From Dactylorhiza incarnata (taxonomy: Eukaryota; Streptophyta; Magnoliopsida; Asparagales; Orchidaceae), in assembly GCA_033032865.1 (NCBI GenBank), contig JAWHQI010000065.1, positions 4,402,001 to 4,466,000 of the forward strand: 64,000 nt of DNA, written 5' to 3'. Below, one piece after another: positions 44,331 to 56,700 of the stretch. The notes under the pieces were generated by a model. It was given only the letters and a program-made list of their open reading frames with translations, had not been told where the DNA came from and made no database searches. Position 1 is the stretch's first letter, and each line of letters starts with the position of its first letter. Made by a program: the position numbers and the translations under genes.

Positions 44331-46611
44331 TTCTTCTTAGGTACCCAAGACTGGTTGGGTCCTAGATTTCTGTTAGTCATAAAGAACACACTAGATCTAA
44401 CTGCTCCAGGATGTGCAGAATGGATCTTAACAAGATTGTTTGTCAGCTTGACATTGGTTACCTTTGGAACTGTTGGATTGAACCCACAATCAATTTTAAA
44501 GTGGCCAATCTTGCCACAACACCAACATTCAAACTTGTTATATCTTCTTTTCTTGCTGTCAAAAGGAACATGATTCCTTTGTGTGTGAGTAGAAGGATAT
44601 TTAAGGGAGATTGACTTGCATTGCTTATGATTGTGGTGTTGGATATTCCCACTCGCAGCTTTGCCTCTGAGGTCAGTCTTCCTTAAAGATGTCTTGCTCT
44701 TCCTAGACACAAGAGATTCATGTTTCCTCATGATAATCCCTTCACGAGGTTCCTTTGAAGAACTGTGCAAATCCTTGAATCCACTTGTGGGGCACTCATT
44801 CTTGAGGTGTCCATGAATATATTCCTGATCATACTTGTTGGAGGGTGATATTACCTTCCTAAAGTTGATCTTTTTCTCAATAGATTCAACTGATTTACCT
44901 TCCTTAAGGTATCCTAGGCCTCTTCTATGAGTGGAGCAAAAGCCATCAATTATGGGAAGAATGGTCTTAAATTTGGAGAAACTTGTACTAGCTTTCTTTC
45001 AATAAGAAGTTTGTCCTCCAAATCTTTGATTTTCTTGTCCTTAGATTTCAGGACATCAGATAGATCTTTACCCTTCTTTAGAAGTACAATCTCTTTGGAT
45101 AGGGCTTTTCACAGCTCCTTGTTGTCCATTAATGCCTTCAGAGTTTTCCTAAACTTGCTTATTAAATCAAGATTGGAGCTTGCATTGTAGTCCTTCGTGA
45201 GTTGGCAGAATTCTGCATTCTCCAGAGTTAGCCTTTCAGCTTTTTTTGAGAGATCAGAGTTCCTTGCTTGAAGAGATGAGACCTCTCCAGCTTGCTCTTT
45301 GCAAAGCTTCTTACTTCTCTTAAGTGCTTCAAGCAATTCTCCATATTGATCTAATAAGTCCCATTCAGATTCATCTTCTGAGGAAAGAATTGCCTCAGAA
45401 TCAGTATCTGGCATATATAAGGAAGCTTTGATTGGTACTGTGCAGATAAAGAATTTTCCTGCTCTTCTTCTTCACTAATGGCCATGACAGCCATATATTC
45501 TTCTTCTTCTAATGAGGAGGAGGAGCTTCTACCATCATCACTCAGAGTTTTGCATTTTTAGCCAGAAAACTCTTTTCTCTGCGCTTTTCCTTGAAGGCTT
45601 TCTTATCTTCAGATTTTTTGTTGTCTCTTCTTTTGGAAGGACAATCAGCTATCATGTGTCCAAATTTCCTGCATCCATAACAAATAGTTTCAGTAGAAGA
45701 GTGTTTGTTATGTTTGGATTCATACTTGTCCCCTTTTTCTTTGTGGGGATTGTGGCTTCTTCTTGAGTTTGAGGAAGATGAGTGTCTTCCTTTTTCTTTC
45801 CTCCTTTTTTTTGAGAATCTCCATGAAGTTTTTGGAGAATATAGTGAGTTCCCCATCAGATAGTCTTGTGCTGGTGGAGCTTGTTTCAGATTCTTCAGCT
45901 TCAGATTCCTTATTCTTCTTAGAGTTCTCAGCCTTGAGGGCTACTGATTTTTCTTTGTGATTTGGTCTACAGCTATCTTCTTCAGCTTTCCTGGTATTTA
46001 ATTGTAGCTCATAGGAGAGAACCTTCCCAAACAGGTTTTGGGGTTCCATATTGCTCAGATTTTCTACTTCTCTTATGGAACATATTTTAGTGTCCCATTC
46101 TTTATGAATGGATCTCAGGAATTTGTCATTAAGCTCATAGTTAGAGAACACCCTTCCATAGGTTCTCAAACCATTCACAATTCTGAAAAAATTCATAGCA
46201 CTGGGAAATAGAATCCCTCTTGTCTTGTTTGAATGCCTCATATTCTTGATTCAGAAGGGATTTCCTGTCATCCCTTACTTCAGTTGTTCCTTCCATGTAG
46301 ACTACAAGAGAGTCTCACATTTCTTTGGAGGTTTTGCAATGGACTAGATTCTGGAATGTAGGATCATCAATAACACTTACCAAAATAGTTTTGGCCCTCT
46401 TGTCCATGGTGGCAAGCATTATCTCATCTTTACTCATTTCAGCATATTTCTTGGGAACTGCAGTTTCAGTGTTGGAGGATGGGGTATTCATTGGAATGAA
46501 TGGACCATCTTCAATGGTCATAAAGATTCTTGGACCAAATGCTTCCATATAAAGTTTCACCCTTTCCTTCCAAATAGCAAAGTTCTCCTTTCTGCAGATG
46601 GGTAATTTCAT
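44327..46611 (-). pseudogene. Sirevirus Gag with two zinc-knuckle motifs
   Basis: Starts MKLPICRKENFAIWKERVKL at 46611, a copia Gag (UBN2) N-terminus. It continues at 46241-45720 (RSIHKEWDTKICSIREVENL; DGELTIFSKNF) and has a knuckle CYGCRKFGHMIADC near 45670. A coiled-coil-like acidic/lysine-rich middle (45414-45000) follows, then a second motif CWCCGKIGHFKIDC near 44520, and the end NLGPNQSWVPKK. A long Gag with a coiled-coil segment is typical for Sireviruses. At least five breaks. Confidence 0.9.
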
Positions 46612-46713
46612 AGAACTAAGTTCTTTGTAATTTTCTCCAGTCTTGGTGTAAATTTAGATCAGTGCTTAGTAAATCTTGTTCCTTAGCTGTAAAGATATTT
46701 AAAACAGAACCTA

Positions 46714-46726
46714 CCTCTGATACCAA
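46714..46726 (-). promoter_or_regulatory. Sirevirus primer-binding site (tRNA-iMet)
   Basis: Reads TTGGTATCAGAGG on the minus strand, one base from the end of the right LTR (46728). Confidence 0.9.
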
Positions 46727-46727
46727 T

Positions 46728-48486
46728 TGTTATTCTTAAGGAATGACAATGATCACACTTAGAGAGGGGGGGGGGGTGAATAGTGTGATAGGCAATTTGT
46801 GATGTCTTTTTGAAATTAAAGGGCACAACAAACAATCACAGCAAAGCACACTGAGATTTATAGTGGTTCCCTCTAGACAATGTGTCAAGAGGTAGTCCAC
46901 TGTCCCAACACCTTTCAAGCAATGTGCTTGATAAGGTTAAAGTCCTCCGAAATTCAGAACTCACACAGAGTTCTTACCTCAGTCTTTTATAACACAAGAC
47001 TTACTCTCAGATATACAAGTAGATCCTACACTCAGATCACTCATATATTACACTCAGGTCACAAAGATCCTACACTAAGATCACCAAGATTCCACCTGAG
47101 ATTTTCACAGGAGCCAACACTCAGATCACAAAAATCTTACATTCAGGTCACAATGACCCTACACTCAAATCACAAAGATCTTACACAATGTTTATAGATT
47201 TACAATAGTTTTTACAATAATAGACTCAGTAAAGAATAAGAATTAGAGCTTGAGTCTTCAATAGAAGTCTAGCAGTAGGCTTCTTCTGCCTTGACAGATG
47301 ATAGAGTATAACTTGTCAGTTCAGATCTATATCAAGGAGACTGGCAGCAACATCATAAATCTTTTTTCTTGTGTTCAGTAATTTCTTTTTTCTGAATCTG
47401 GATATAGCAGGATTCTTGAAAACTTAGAAGGATTCTTGTCGAATTTTTTATCATTAGTAACAACAGGTAAAGTTGTTCTCCATTTATAATGTTGCTTCTA
47501 CTGAAGAGGAAATGGAGTATATGGGAAGACATAATTGTCTATGAATTTGAATCTTAAAATTTGAATAGAAAAGAGAATATTTCAAATTTGACTCAATTAG
47601 GAATATTCCACATACGGTAATTAAGGATTAGAATGGAATGCATAAATCTGTCTGATATTCCAGTCATAATAATTGATAATATTATTCCATAACCAATTCT
47701 TCAACAAATTAATCCTTTAAGGTCTTCCATAGATGTACCACTGTAATACACCTTGATTGGCGTGAAAAGATTGGAGAATTAATGTTGTCACGCGCTATTC
47801 ATGTACTTAGAATAATTCTGACTGAATTGGAGTCTGTTATTGAGATCATCCCGTCGATCGACATTGATCCAGTCAATCCAGTACTTAGAATAATTCTGAG
47901 TGAATTGAAGTCTCTCCTGTCGATGTTGAGATCATCTTGTCGATCGACATTGATATAGTTGATCCTTTGTCAAGTAGACTTTTCAGAATAGTTAGTCTGT
48001 CTCATTTTGATTGATTCTATCGACTTATCTTCCCATCGATGTTTTGAGTTCGATCGACAGGTCATCTCATCGATTTTTACTTGAACTATTTTCTGACTTT
48101 CACAGTCTTCTGAATTCAGTAACTTTCTTTGAACTTTTCAGGTAAAGTCTTCAAGATAGATGTTAGTATGACTTCAAATAAATACTTGAAGTCATATAAC
48201 ATAAATAAATAGGAGTGCTTATTCTTGGCATGAACTGAATTGAGCTTCTTGACTTCCTTGAGCTTTTCTTCAATTCTTTTGATGCTTCACTTGAATAAGT
48301 GACAAGACTAACATGGTCTAGGAGTTTGTCAGCATGATGTTATGACAATGAAGGATTACATTGTCATAACTATGCGTGGTGATAATAAGTTTATACACAA
48401 GTCATTCTTGCATTTAGCTTTAACTGAAATGATAAACTAGATGTGAAATTTTTAAATCAGGAATCATGAGGGCAAGATTCCCAACA
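46728..48486 (-). repeat. Sirevirus 5' LTR (right)
   Basis: 1759 bp, uninterrupted copy of the LTR at 32859-40170. It carries the decayed CTCAGATC array (about 46990-47192) and TCGAT cluster (about 47820-48080). Confidence 0.92.
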
Positions 48487-48491
48487 CGCTC

Positions 48492-48587
48492 ATCGCTAGG
48501 TTAATATTGGCAAAGGAATTGGGGGTGGAAGATATTGAAGTACATACAGATTCAATGGTAATGGCTTCCAAAGTGAAGGGTGTAACA
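48492..48587 (+). pseudogene. Tat second RNase H, continuation
   Basis: Directly after the cgctc duplication the plus strand reads IARLILAKELGVEDIEVHTD and then SMVMASKVKG, the next conserved block of the archaeal-type RNase H begun at 32700-32858 (xLxLAxELGxxxxxVxxDSxxxxxxVxG). It ends at 48587, where the Tekay-like LTR begins. Confidence 0.9.
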
Positions 48588-49410
48588 CCATGCCTGTACA
48601 AACAATATAACAATAGGTCTGGCTGGGATCCCATGCCATATCGAACACACAAGCTAGACGTTAAAAGACGATAAACAGAAAACCATAACTATGCACGAGT
48701 AAATAAAGCACTAGCGGGAGCTTTTCATAAACTTAAACGTGAATGTCCACATCACTAGGAAATGTTATACCATAGGGTTCCGGACTTAAGGCCTTACAAC
48801 ACATCTAGAGTATCAATACAAAACAACGCTAAAACATATATCGACACGTAGGCCGGCAAATGAGGAAAGCAGTAAAAGAGTTCGGCCTTCAAGGGCCAGC
48901 TCATCTTTGAGATTTTGCCCGCTACTTCCCGTTATGTTCTACGTCACATACACCAAACACAAATAAGTGATAAACGAAGATCAGTTATGAGCTAACCACA
49001 AACCGCGTAACGATCTCACCCACCCTGACCATTCTAGCTGGCTCCAGGGCAGGGGTACTGCTCACCTGCAAGCAAGTCGCAACATGTAAATGTAGCAAAA
49101 CAAAGAAAGTGCAACTACACTACACATGGTGAGGTTTCAAGCACAATCAATTCTTCTAGGTTGAGCATAAAAGTAAGGTGAACCTAGAAATGCAAATGAT
49201 GTAGATTGGGTCCACCCGGAGATTCCCCACAACCTCCTAAGCAACCACGCATGAGGCTAACATAACAATAATTCACAACACCACAATCATGGGTACTCAC
49301 GACCACAAGATTTTATGCACTCAAGGAATACACTAGGAGTACACTCACCCGAGTAATATCTCCAATCTAAGCCATTCAAACTTAGTTACCAATTGAGCAT
49401 TTACTGATCG
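48588..49410 (-). mobile_element. Tekay-like LTR, part left of the copia insertion
   Basis: Begins tgtaacaccatgcctgtac in plus view and aligns in order with 26875-27640, so it is the same LTR type, minus orientation. It is split at 49410 by the copia element (duplication gatcg) and continues at 63865 to the window end. It is inserted in the second RNase H of the Tat element. Confidence 0.75.
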
Positions 49411-49445
49411 TGTTAAATTTTGAAGTGGAAGTGGATTTGAGCTGG

Positions 49446-49816
49446 GCGGTCTGCGGATTGGAGACCGCAGAGATCGAGCGGTCTGCATTGGTTCTCTGGT
49501 GGGTTTTGTCTCAGCAGTTTGCTCTGAGCGGTCTGATCTGGGAGACCGCCTCTTCTGTCCGGGCGGCTTGTGCGGGTTGGTCTGGTGACTTGTCCTAAGT
49601 CGGCCAGATGTTCTTGGTCTGCCTTCTTGCAGTGACCAGGCGGTCTAACGACTATTCTAGTCAGTCTAGTTACTGAAGGAGTTCTTTGTTTTGCAATAAG
49701 ACTGGGCGGTCTGCTTATTGAGACCGCGATAACCGGGCGGTTTGGTTGTAACCACAAAGTTTAATAAGGGAGATGTGAGCTATGTTGAGCTCGGGCGGTC
49801 TGCTTTGCGAGACCGC
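49446..49816. repeat. Four GCGGTCT-loop-AGACCGC hairpins in U3
   Basis: Perfect 7-bp arms at 49446-49452/49462-49468, 49528-49534/49543-49549, 49706-49712/49721-49727 and 49795-49801/49810-49816, loops of 9, 8, 8 and 8 bases. All lie upstream of the TATA box. Further single GCGGTCT motifs continue to about 50285. Confidence 0.92.
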
Positions 49817-49879
49817 TCGTGATCTGATGGGCGGTTATTGTATCCCAGTTTGTGCGGTGACGACATCGGTCTGTCCGCC

Positions 49880-49887
49880 TATAAATA
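49880..49887 (+). promoter_or_regulatory. Copia LTR TATA box
   Basis: tataaata in the context cgcctataaatagggg, with the transcription start expected about 30 bases on. The same site is at 63215-63222 in the 3' LTR. Confidence 0.75.
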
Positions 49888-50525
49888 GGGGTGCAGAGCC
49901 CGTCATTAAAAAATGAGAACTGTTAGCGGCTTGCAGCTCGCGGTCAGCTTGTCTCCTTCTTCCAGCTTTGAATAAACCAGTCTGGGCAGACTGTGTTTAG
50001 GTGTTCGTGGTCTGTGCAGCGGACTCAGTTGATCAGGCGGTCTTAAGTGGCCAGGCGGTCTTGAGTTGCGATTTGTCGCAGATAGCAGTTTCTCTGTTCA
50101 GAGTTCGCAGATTCTTCTTTGATCAAGACCGTGCGGTCTGGGCGATCAAGAAGTGCGAACTGTTTGTTTTCAACAGTGGAATAAAGCAGCAAGTTGGCGG
50201 TCTGTGATTGCGGTCTAGCAGGTGCGGCTTGTACTTTGTTCGCGCAGTCTCAGCGGCTTCCGTCCGTCTTGTCTGTTCGCGCGGTCTGGCGATCTCAAGA
50301 GTCAGATCGCTGATGCTTGTTCTACCCTTGTGTTGTGTGCTTCTCTTCTCCGTTTTTCTTATGAATCATGTCTCGCCATGTATACCTCGCATTGTAAAGA
50401 GATAGTTAATGTCATAGCACTATTCGTTCTTCTCATTGTCATTGTTGTAATACACTTGTGAAAGGTTTTGTGAAGTGTGTTCCACATATTTTTACTTCAC
50501 CTTCGGACCTCAAGTTTTTTCAACA

Positions 50526-50541
50526 TGGTATCAGAGGGAGG
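50526..50541 (+). promoter_or_regulatory. Copia primer-binding site (tRNA-iMet)
   Basis: tggtatcagagggagg directly after the 5' LTR. Confidence 0.93.
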
Positions 50542-50617
50542 TTGCTGAGGTTGTGAAGCAAAAATTGCTGATACTTCTCTCGGGTTTCTCAAGTGGTTAG
50601 CAATCAGTGGGATAGCA

Positions 50618-52586
50618 ATGGAAGGAGGATATGCTAGAGGTCTCGATATTGAGCTCCTTACGCAGACTAACTTCAAGAAGTGGAAGTCTTACATGGAGAG
50701 CTATCTTCTTGGCGAGGATTTGTGGGAGGTAGTAGGAGGAGAAGCGAGACAAGCTGTTATTCCTGCTGATGGGAATGCTGAGCTCGTGAAGGCTTTGAGA
50801 AGAACGAATGCTAAGGCAGAGTTCACTCTCAAGAGAGTTATCATTCCGGAGCTGTTTGATCACATCATCGGATGTGGATCTGCTGCTGAGATTTGGACAG
50901 CCTTGGATGGCTTGTTCAATAAGAAGAATGTAGCGAGGCTACAGTTCTTGGAGAATGAGTTGGCGAAAGCAACTCAAGGAGATTTGTCTATCTCAACGTT
51001 CTTCTTGAAGATGAAGAACCTCTGCGCAGAGATATCGGCTTTGGACCCGGATGGGCCTATCTCAGAAGCTAAGCTGAAGAGGCACATAATCCGCGGATTG
51101 CGGAGGGAGTATGTGGCCTTTGTGACTTCTGTTCAAGGCTGGGCCAATCAGCCTTCATTGCTGGAGCGGGAAAACTTACTTGCTTCGCAGGAAAGTTTAG
51201 TTAAGCAAATGGATGGGATGTCTATCTCTGGGGGAGAAGGCGAGGTTCTCTTCTCTGGCAAGAAGAAGAGATGGGACAAGAAGAAGAAGACATCTGGAGA
51301 TGATGGTCCGTCTACTTCATATCAGCAGGAGAGGAGCTATGCTCCTAAGCGTGATGGGAAGAAGCAGGAAGGACCTAGATGCTTCAGGTGCAATAAGCTT
51401 GGTCATTTCAAAAGGGACTGCAAGGTCAATCTTCAGCCAGGGCATGCTGTAGGGAAGGAGGAGGCTGGTTCCAATTCAGAAGGTAGTTGGGGTGGTGGAG
51501 GTGCATTCATGACGGGCATGTGTATACGGGCCATGGCTTCCATCAACTATCAGGATGATTGGATAGTTGACTCTGGGTGTGGTCATCACCTCACCGGGGA
51601 TGAGTCGATGTTCTCCTCATTGCAAGCATATACAGGTAATGATGCTATCATTACGGCTGATGATACTGTTCATGCAGTTGAGAAGGAGGGTGTGGTTCCA
51701 TTGAACGATGATAGAGGTACTCTTATGTTGAAGAGTGTCTATCATGTTCCGGGGATGAAGAAGAACCTCTTCTCGGTGACCAATGTAGTGGATGCTGGCT
51801 ATCATGTTCTGTTTGGTCCAACAGAAGTGAAATTTCTCCGAAACGTTTTAGCGGTGAAAGCTGAGGTCACTCATGTTGGGAGACGGGTGAAGGATTTGTT
51901 TGTTCTTTCAACAAATTTTTATGTTGATAAGATGAGGGCTAACGACAGCGCTGCTATCTGGCACGAAAGGCTTGGGCATGTTGGAATGGATAAGCTGAAA
52001 GCTATGGCGGGAAGAGGCCTGGTGAAAGGTCTGCCTAGCTTGTCATCTTTCGGAGATGGTCATGTTTGTGCAGGTTGTCAGTTTGGTAAAGCTCAACGAT
52101 TTCCATTTGACAAATCACAAAGCAGATGTAAAAGACCATTGGAGTGTATCCATGGTGATTTGTTTGGACCTACCAATACTGCCAGTCTTGGAGGTAGCAG
52201 GTATATGCTGATTTTGGTTGATGACTTCACCAGATATACTTGGGGTATATTTTCTGAAGGAGAAGTTGGAGGCGTTCGAAAGGTTTGTGGAGTTCAAGGA
52301 GCTGGTGGAAGGTCGGCTAAACCTGCGGGTGAAGAGGTTCAGAACTGACAATGGAGGGGAGTTCACCTCCAAGGCGTTCTTTAACTTCTGCAGGAAGCAT
52401 GACATCCAAAGGGAGCTTTCTTGTGCTCACACTCCACAACAGAACGGAGTTGCAGAGCGGAAGATCCGTCACCAAACGGAGACCTGCAAATGATGGCTTC
52501 ATGCCAAGAGTATCCCAAAGTCCTTCTGGGCAGAGGGAATGTCTTGTGCGGCCTATGTTATCAACCGGATGCCTCTCAGTCCCATA
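50618..52586 (+). pseudogene. Copia Gag-protease-integrase, frameshifted in integrase
   Basis: Start ATG at 50618. Gag: LLTQTNFKKWKSYMESYLLG (about residues 10-30), then ARLQFLENELAKATQGDLSI, and zinc knuckle CFRCNKLGHFKRDC (about residues 255-268). Protease: DWIVDSGCGHHLTGDESMF (about 310-330). GAG-pre-integrase: WHERLGHVGMDKLKAM, with CAGCQFGK of the HHCC finger. Integrase core: ECIHGDLFGP and YMLILVDDFTRYTW (first catalytic Asp). At about 52240 the frame shifts by one base and goes on as FRTDNGGEFTSKAFFNFC (second Asp) and HTPQQNGVAERK (Glu). A further shift near 52490 leads to FWAEGMSCAAYVINRMPL, and the Sirevirus sits at 52587. Apart from these breaks the protein is well conserved. Confidence 0.95.
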
Positions 52587-53688
52587 TGTTGGACATGTGT
52601 GTCACATCCCTTTGTTTGAGAATAACAAATCCCATATTATATTTGATATTGCTTGTAGTGTGTTTATAGTGTGCAGGAACTATAGGTGCAATACTCCACA
52701 AGCAGAAGGCGGCAGAATTAAAAAATCTTGAAGACTGCACTACCGCCGGCGCTAGCGTTACCGCCAGGCGCTAGCCGTCCGATGAAAGTTTGTTCTGCCG
52801 CGCCACCGACAGTTTTCGCTACCGCCAGCGCTAGCGCTACCGCCTGGCGCTATCTCGAGTTTGTGCACAGCGCCACGCCTCCGACGGTTCCGCAACCGCT
52901 CAACACGACCGCTACCGCAGGCGCTAGCTCCAAGAATTATAAAACGATGTATTCTCTCTCGTTTTGGGTTAGAACTTCCAGAGACATTACTTGTGCCCAA
53001 ACTCTCGTGCTGCTACTCTGCCGAAATATCATCTCCCACTCAAAGCCAAAGAAGAAATTCTGGAGAAGGAAGCCATCACGCTGCATCCGAAGAACGATCG
53101 CTTTGACCTCGCTTGTGCTTCAGCGATCCTTCATCCTCATCTCCAGAAATCTCAAGAGGGAGTTTGCTTGTTATTTACTTCACTTCTTTATTTGTATCTT
53201 GTAGTGAAATCGCCTTGTTTTTGGCGACTAGGTCCTTGCGCGGCTTAGGGGGAATTCGCCGCGTGAGTTGGCGACTAGGTCTAGGGGATTAGATCTAGGG
53301 GGTGCTCGAGGCCAAATCCGAGTTTGGGTTGGCTAGAGCGGCTTGAGGCTTTATCCGGGGAAGGATAGGCTAAAGCCAACCGGTTTGTGGGGATATAAGT
53401 CGGTATAGAAAAGGAAAAGAAATTCACTTTTGTACGCCTCCGATTTCTAGCGATATTGAAATCAAATTTTGTAAACACCCTTTTTATATAATGCAATCAT
53501 GATTATATTTGTGTTTATTTGATTTCTCTCAATTGGCATAAAATTTCATTATTGCAAAATTGTTATTACTAAATTGTCATCTTATTTCCTATTAATCAAA
53601 AACAACTTAGTAATTATCATAAAAATTATAAAAAGATTTTTATTCCCTTATTCACCCCCCCCCTCTAAGGGCGCCGTAAGATCCAACA
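52587..53688 (+). repeat. Sirevirus 5' LTR
   Basis: 1102 bp; palindrome zone at 52738-52935 with GGCGCTAGC/GCTACCGCC units. Confidence 0.95.
52738..52935. repeat. TACCGCC/GGCGCTAGC palindrome zone
   Basis: Units such as ctaccgccggcgctagcg, ttaccgccaggcgctagc, ctaccgccagcgctagcg, ctaccgcctggcgctatc and ctaccgcaggcgctagct. GCTAGC is itself a palindrome, and TACCGCC differs from the zone at 1-430 mainly in the pairing arm. The 3' LTR counterpart is 59679-59872 with unit gains and losses. Confidence 0.9.
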
Positions 53689-53690
53689 AG

Positions 53691-53706
53691 TGGTATCAGA
53701 GGGAGG
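53691..53706 (+). promoter_or_regulatory. Sirevirus primer-binding site (tRNA-iMet)
   Basis: tggtatcagagggagg two bases after the 5' LTR. Confidence 0.93.
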
Positions 53707-53736
53707 TTATTTCAAACGGTTTAAAAACCAGGAATA

Positions 53737-56700
53737 ATGGCGTCTTATGATCTCGCTTTTTCCGAGGGTCAGGGAATTAGTAGACCTCCACTATTTACTG
53801 GGTCAGATTATAATTATTGCAAAAATAGGATGCATTGTTTTCTAATGACCCTAGATATTGAGGTTTGGAACATGGTAGAAGAAGAATACACTCCTCCTAC
53901 ATTTGTAGTTGGAGAGGTTATGTTAGAAAAACCCAAAGATAAATGGGATGATCGGGATAAACTCAAATGTAAAAATAACGCAAAAGCCATGAATGCTCTA
54001 TTTTGTTCGTTAGATAGAAAGGAATTTAATAGAATTTCTACATGTACTACTGCATATGAAATTTGGAATCATTTGGAAGTTACTCATGAAGGTACATCGC
54101 AGGTTAGAGATTCCAAGCTTTTCCAACTGGAGTCGGAATATGAAAAATTCCGAATGGATGAAAGCGAAGATGTTGATGGTATGTACACGCGCTTCACCAA
54201 GATCGTCAATGCCTCAAAAGCTCTTGGAAAGACTTTCTCAAATGGCGACTTGGTCCGTAAGATCCTTCGTTCTCTTCCTCCAAAATTCAACCCGAAGGTG
54301 ACGGCTATTTCGGAGTCGCACAACTTAAGGACGCTCCAAGTTGAGAGCCTCATTGGGAATCTCAAAACCCATGAGGTAGAACTCAAAATCCAACATGATG
54401 AATACAACAAGGAGCCAAAGAAGAAGGCGTTGGCATTAAAATCAAAGGAGTGTCAAAAGGATGAGGATGAAGATAAAGAAAGTCTTTTGGTGAAGAACTT
54501 CCGAAAGTTCATGCGAAATCTGGAAAGGCGAAACACTTTCCGGAAATTTATCCAAAAAGATGGAAGATGGAAAGGGTCGTCCTCAAAGAAGGAAAAGGAG
54601 AGCGACGATGAAGAAGAAAGACCTCCACCAGAATGCTTTCATTGTAGGAAGACTGGGCACATTCAGAGCCAATGCCCAAAATTCTTGAAGGAGAAAAAGG
54701 AGAAACGGCACAAAGGGAAAGAAAAGAGGAAGGTGCTAAAGGCAAAGACATGGGATGACTCCTCTTCCTCCTCCTCCGAAGAATCAAGAGGGTCTTCATC
54801 AAGCAAAGATGAGGAAGCAAACATGTGCCTCATGGGACGTGGAAACGACGACGACGACACCAGTGTTCCTAGTGACACTGAGGTAATTCATCCCACTTAT
54901 GATGAATTGTTTAATGAATTTCTTGAAACTTGCAAAGCTTTTGATAAAAATATGAAAGATAGTATTTTATTAAATCGTGAAAATGAATCTCTTATTAAAG
55001 AAAATCAAAAGCTTTCTAAAAAGGTAATTATTTTAGAAAAGAGAAAGGTTTCTTGCCAAGAATGTGATCACTCCACTAAATTGGCAAAAAATATTGAAGA
55101 GTCACTTTCTAAAGCCCTCTCTCATGCCAAAACTCTTACAAAAGAGAAGGGGGAATTAGAAAGGAAATTAGAAGCCTCTCTTTTGCAAATCAAAAATAAT
55201 AATAAGGGTTTTGAAAATAGGTGTGTCATGCTTGTGAAAGAAAACTTTTCACTTAAAGCACAAGTACATGATCTCACCATGGCCATTAATAAATTTGGAA
55301 TAGGCCAAAAATCTCTGGAAATGATTTTAGGGAACCAGTGCAATGGTTCTGGAAAATTTGGGCTCGGATATCGAGATGAGGGCTATCGCCTGGCGCTAGC
55401 CACTAACGCCGGCGCTAGCACCTCATACCAGAAACCTAAATTTTCTTTTTCAAAATGTTTTCCTTCTGTAAATCCAACTTATTCCAGCAAGAAAATATTC
55501 CAGAAAAGGGTCTCAACCCCCTTTATTTTGTGTGCAAACTGTTATAGGTTAGGTCACACATCTAGTTCTTGCAGGAAAATAAAACGAAATACTTTAAAGC
55601 AAATCTGGGTACCTAAGGCTTCCACTTATTCTATGGGTGGTTCCACTTGGGTATCCGGATCTTTACTCTCATCTTATTTCTAGATATGCAGGCAGGCTAA
55701 GGACAATGAAGACGTGTGGTACTTGGATTCAGGATGCTCCAAGCACATGACGGGAAATAAAGCAAAGTTCCTTAGCCTAGAAAGGAAGAAGGGAGGGATC
55801 GTGACGTTTGGTGACAACGGAAAAGGAAGGATCATGGGAATTGGTACAGTTGGCAAGGAGGATGATCTATTACCTCCTTTGGAGCATGGTGATGAAGAAC
55901 CTTCCAAAGAAGAAGAAGAGGAGGACTAGAAAGATGAATATGTACCTCCAAGCATCTTAAAATTCACAAAGGATCATCCACGGGAACTTATAATTGGTGA
56001 ACCATCCATCGGGGTAAGAACTCGCTCTTCTCTTCATGAATCTTATTCAAATGTTTGCTTTGTTTCCGAAATAGAACTAAAAAACGTTTCTGCTGCTTTA
56101 AACGATGAATTTTGGTTTTTGGCTATGAATGAAGAGTTAGAACAATTTGAGCGACATAATGTTTGGAAATTAGTAGAAAGACCATCTAATCACTCGATTG
56201 TAGGCGTAAAATGGATTTTCAAAAATAAATTAGATGGTGAGTCTAGAATATCTAGAAATAAAGCACACTTAGTAGCACAAGGATATTCACAAATCGAGGG
56301 GATAGATTTTGATGAATCTTTTGCACTCGTTGCTAGATTGGAGTCTATAAGAATTTTTCTAGCATTTGCAAGCTTTAAAAGAATAAAACTATTTCAAATG
56401 GATGTGAAAAGTGTGTTTTTAAACGGGTTTGTACAAGAAGAAGTTTATGTTGAACAACCGCCCGGTTTTATTAATGAAAAATTTCCAAATCATGTTTATA
56501 AACTAGAAAAAGCGCTTTATGGTTTAAAACAAGCGCCCCGTGCATGGTATGAAAGACTTACATCATTTTTATTAAAGCACGGTTATATTATGGGAAGTGC
56601 GGATAATACTCTCTTCATTAAGCACAATAATGATGATATGATTATTTTACAAATATATGTTGATGATATAATTTTTGGATCTACTAATGAAGAGATGTGT

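Larger units (their letters stand above)
32859..48486 (-). mobile_element. Sirevirus (Ty1/copia), with nested gypsy LTR
   Basis: LTRs 32859-40170 (about 1.8 kb after removing the nested insertion) and 46728-48486 (1759 bp) begin, in plus view, tgttattcttaagg and end ttcccaa(c/t)a. Perfect target duplication cgctc (32854-32858, 48487-48491). The primer-binding site complement is at 46714-46726 and the polypurine complement at 40171-40180. The interior encodes Gag with zinc knuckles, protease, integrase, reverse transcriptase and RNase H on the minus strand, all broken by stops and shifts. Several CTCCCCC copies before the 3' LTR and palindrome arrays in the LTRs mark the Sirevirus lineage. Confidence 0.93.
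49411..50525 (+). repeat. Copia 5' LTR
   Basis: 1115 bp. U3 carries about a dozen GCGGTCT and four AGACCGC motifs; TATA box tataaata at 49880-49887; polyadenylation-like aataaa near 49971. It is followed by the primer-binding site. Confidence 0.95.
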
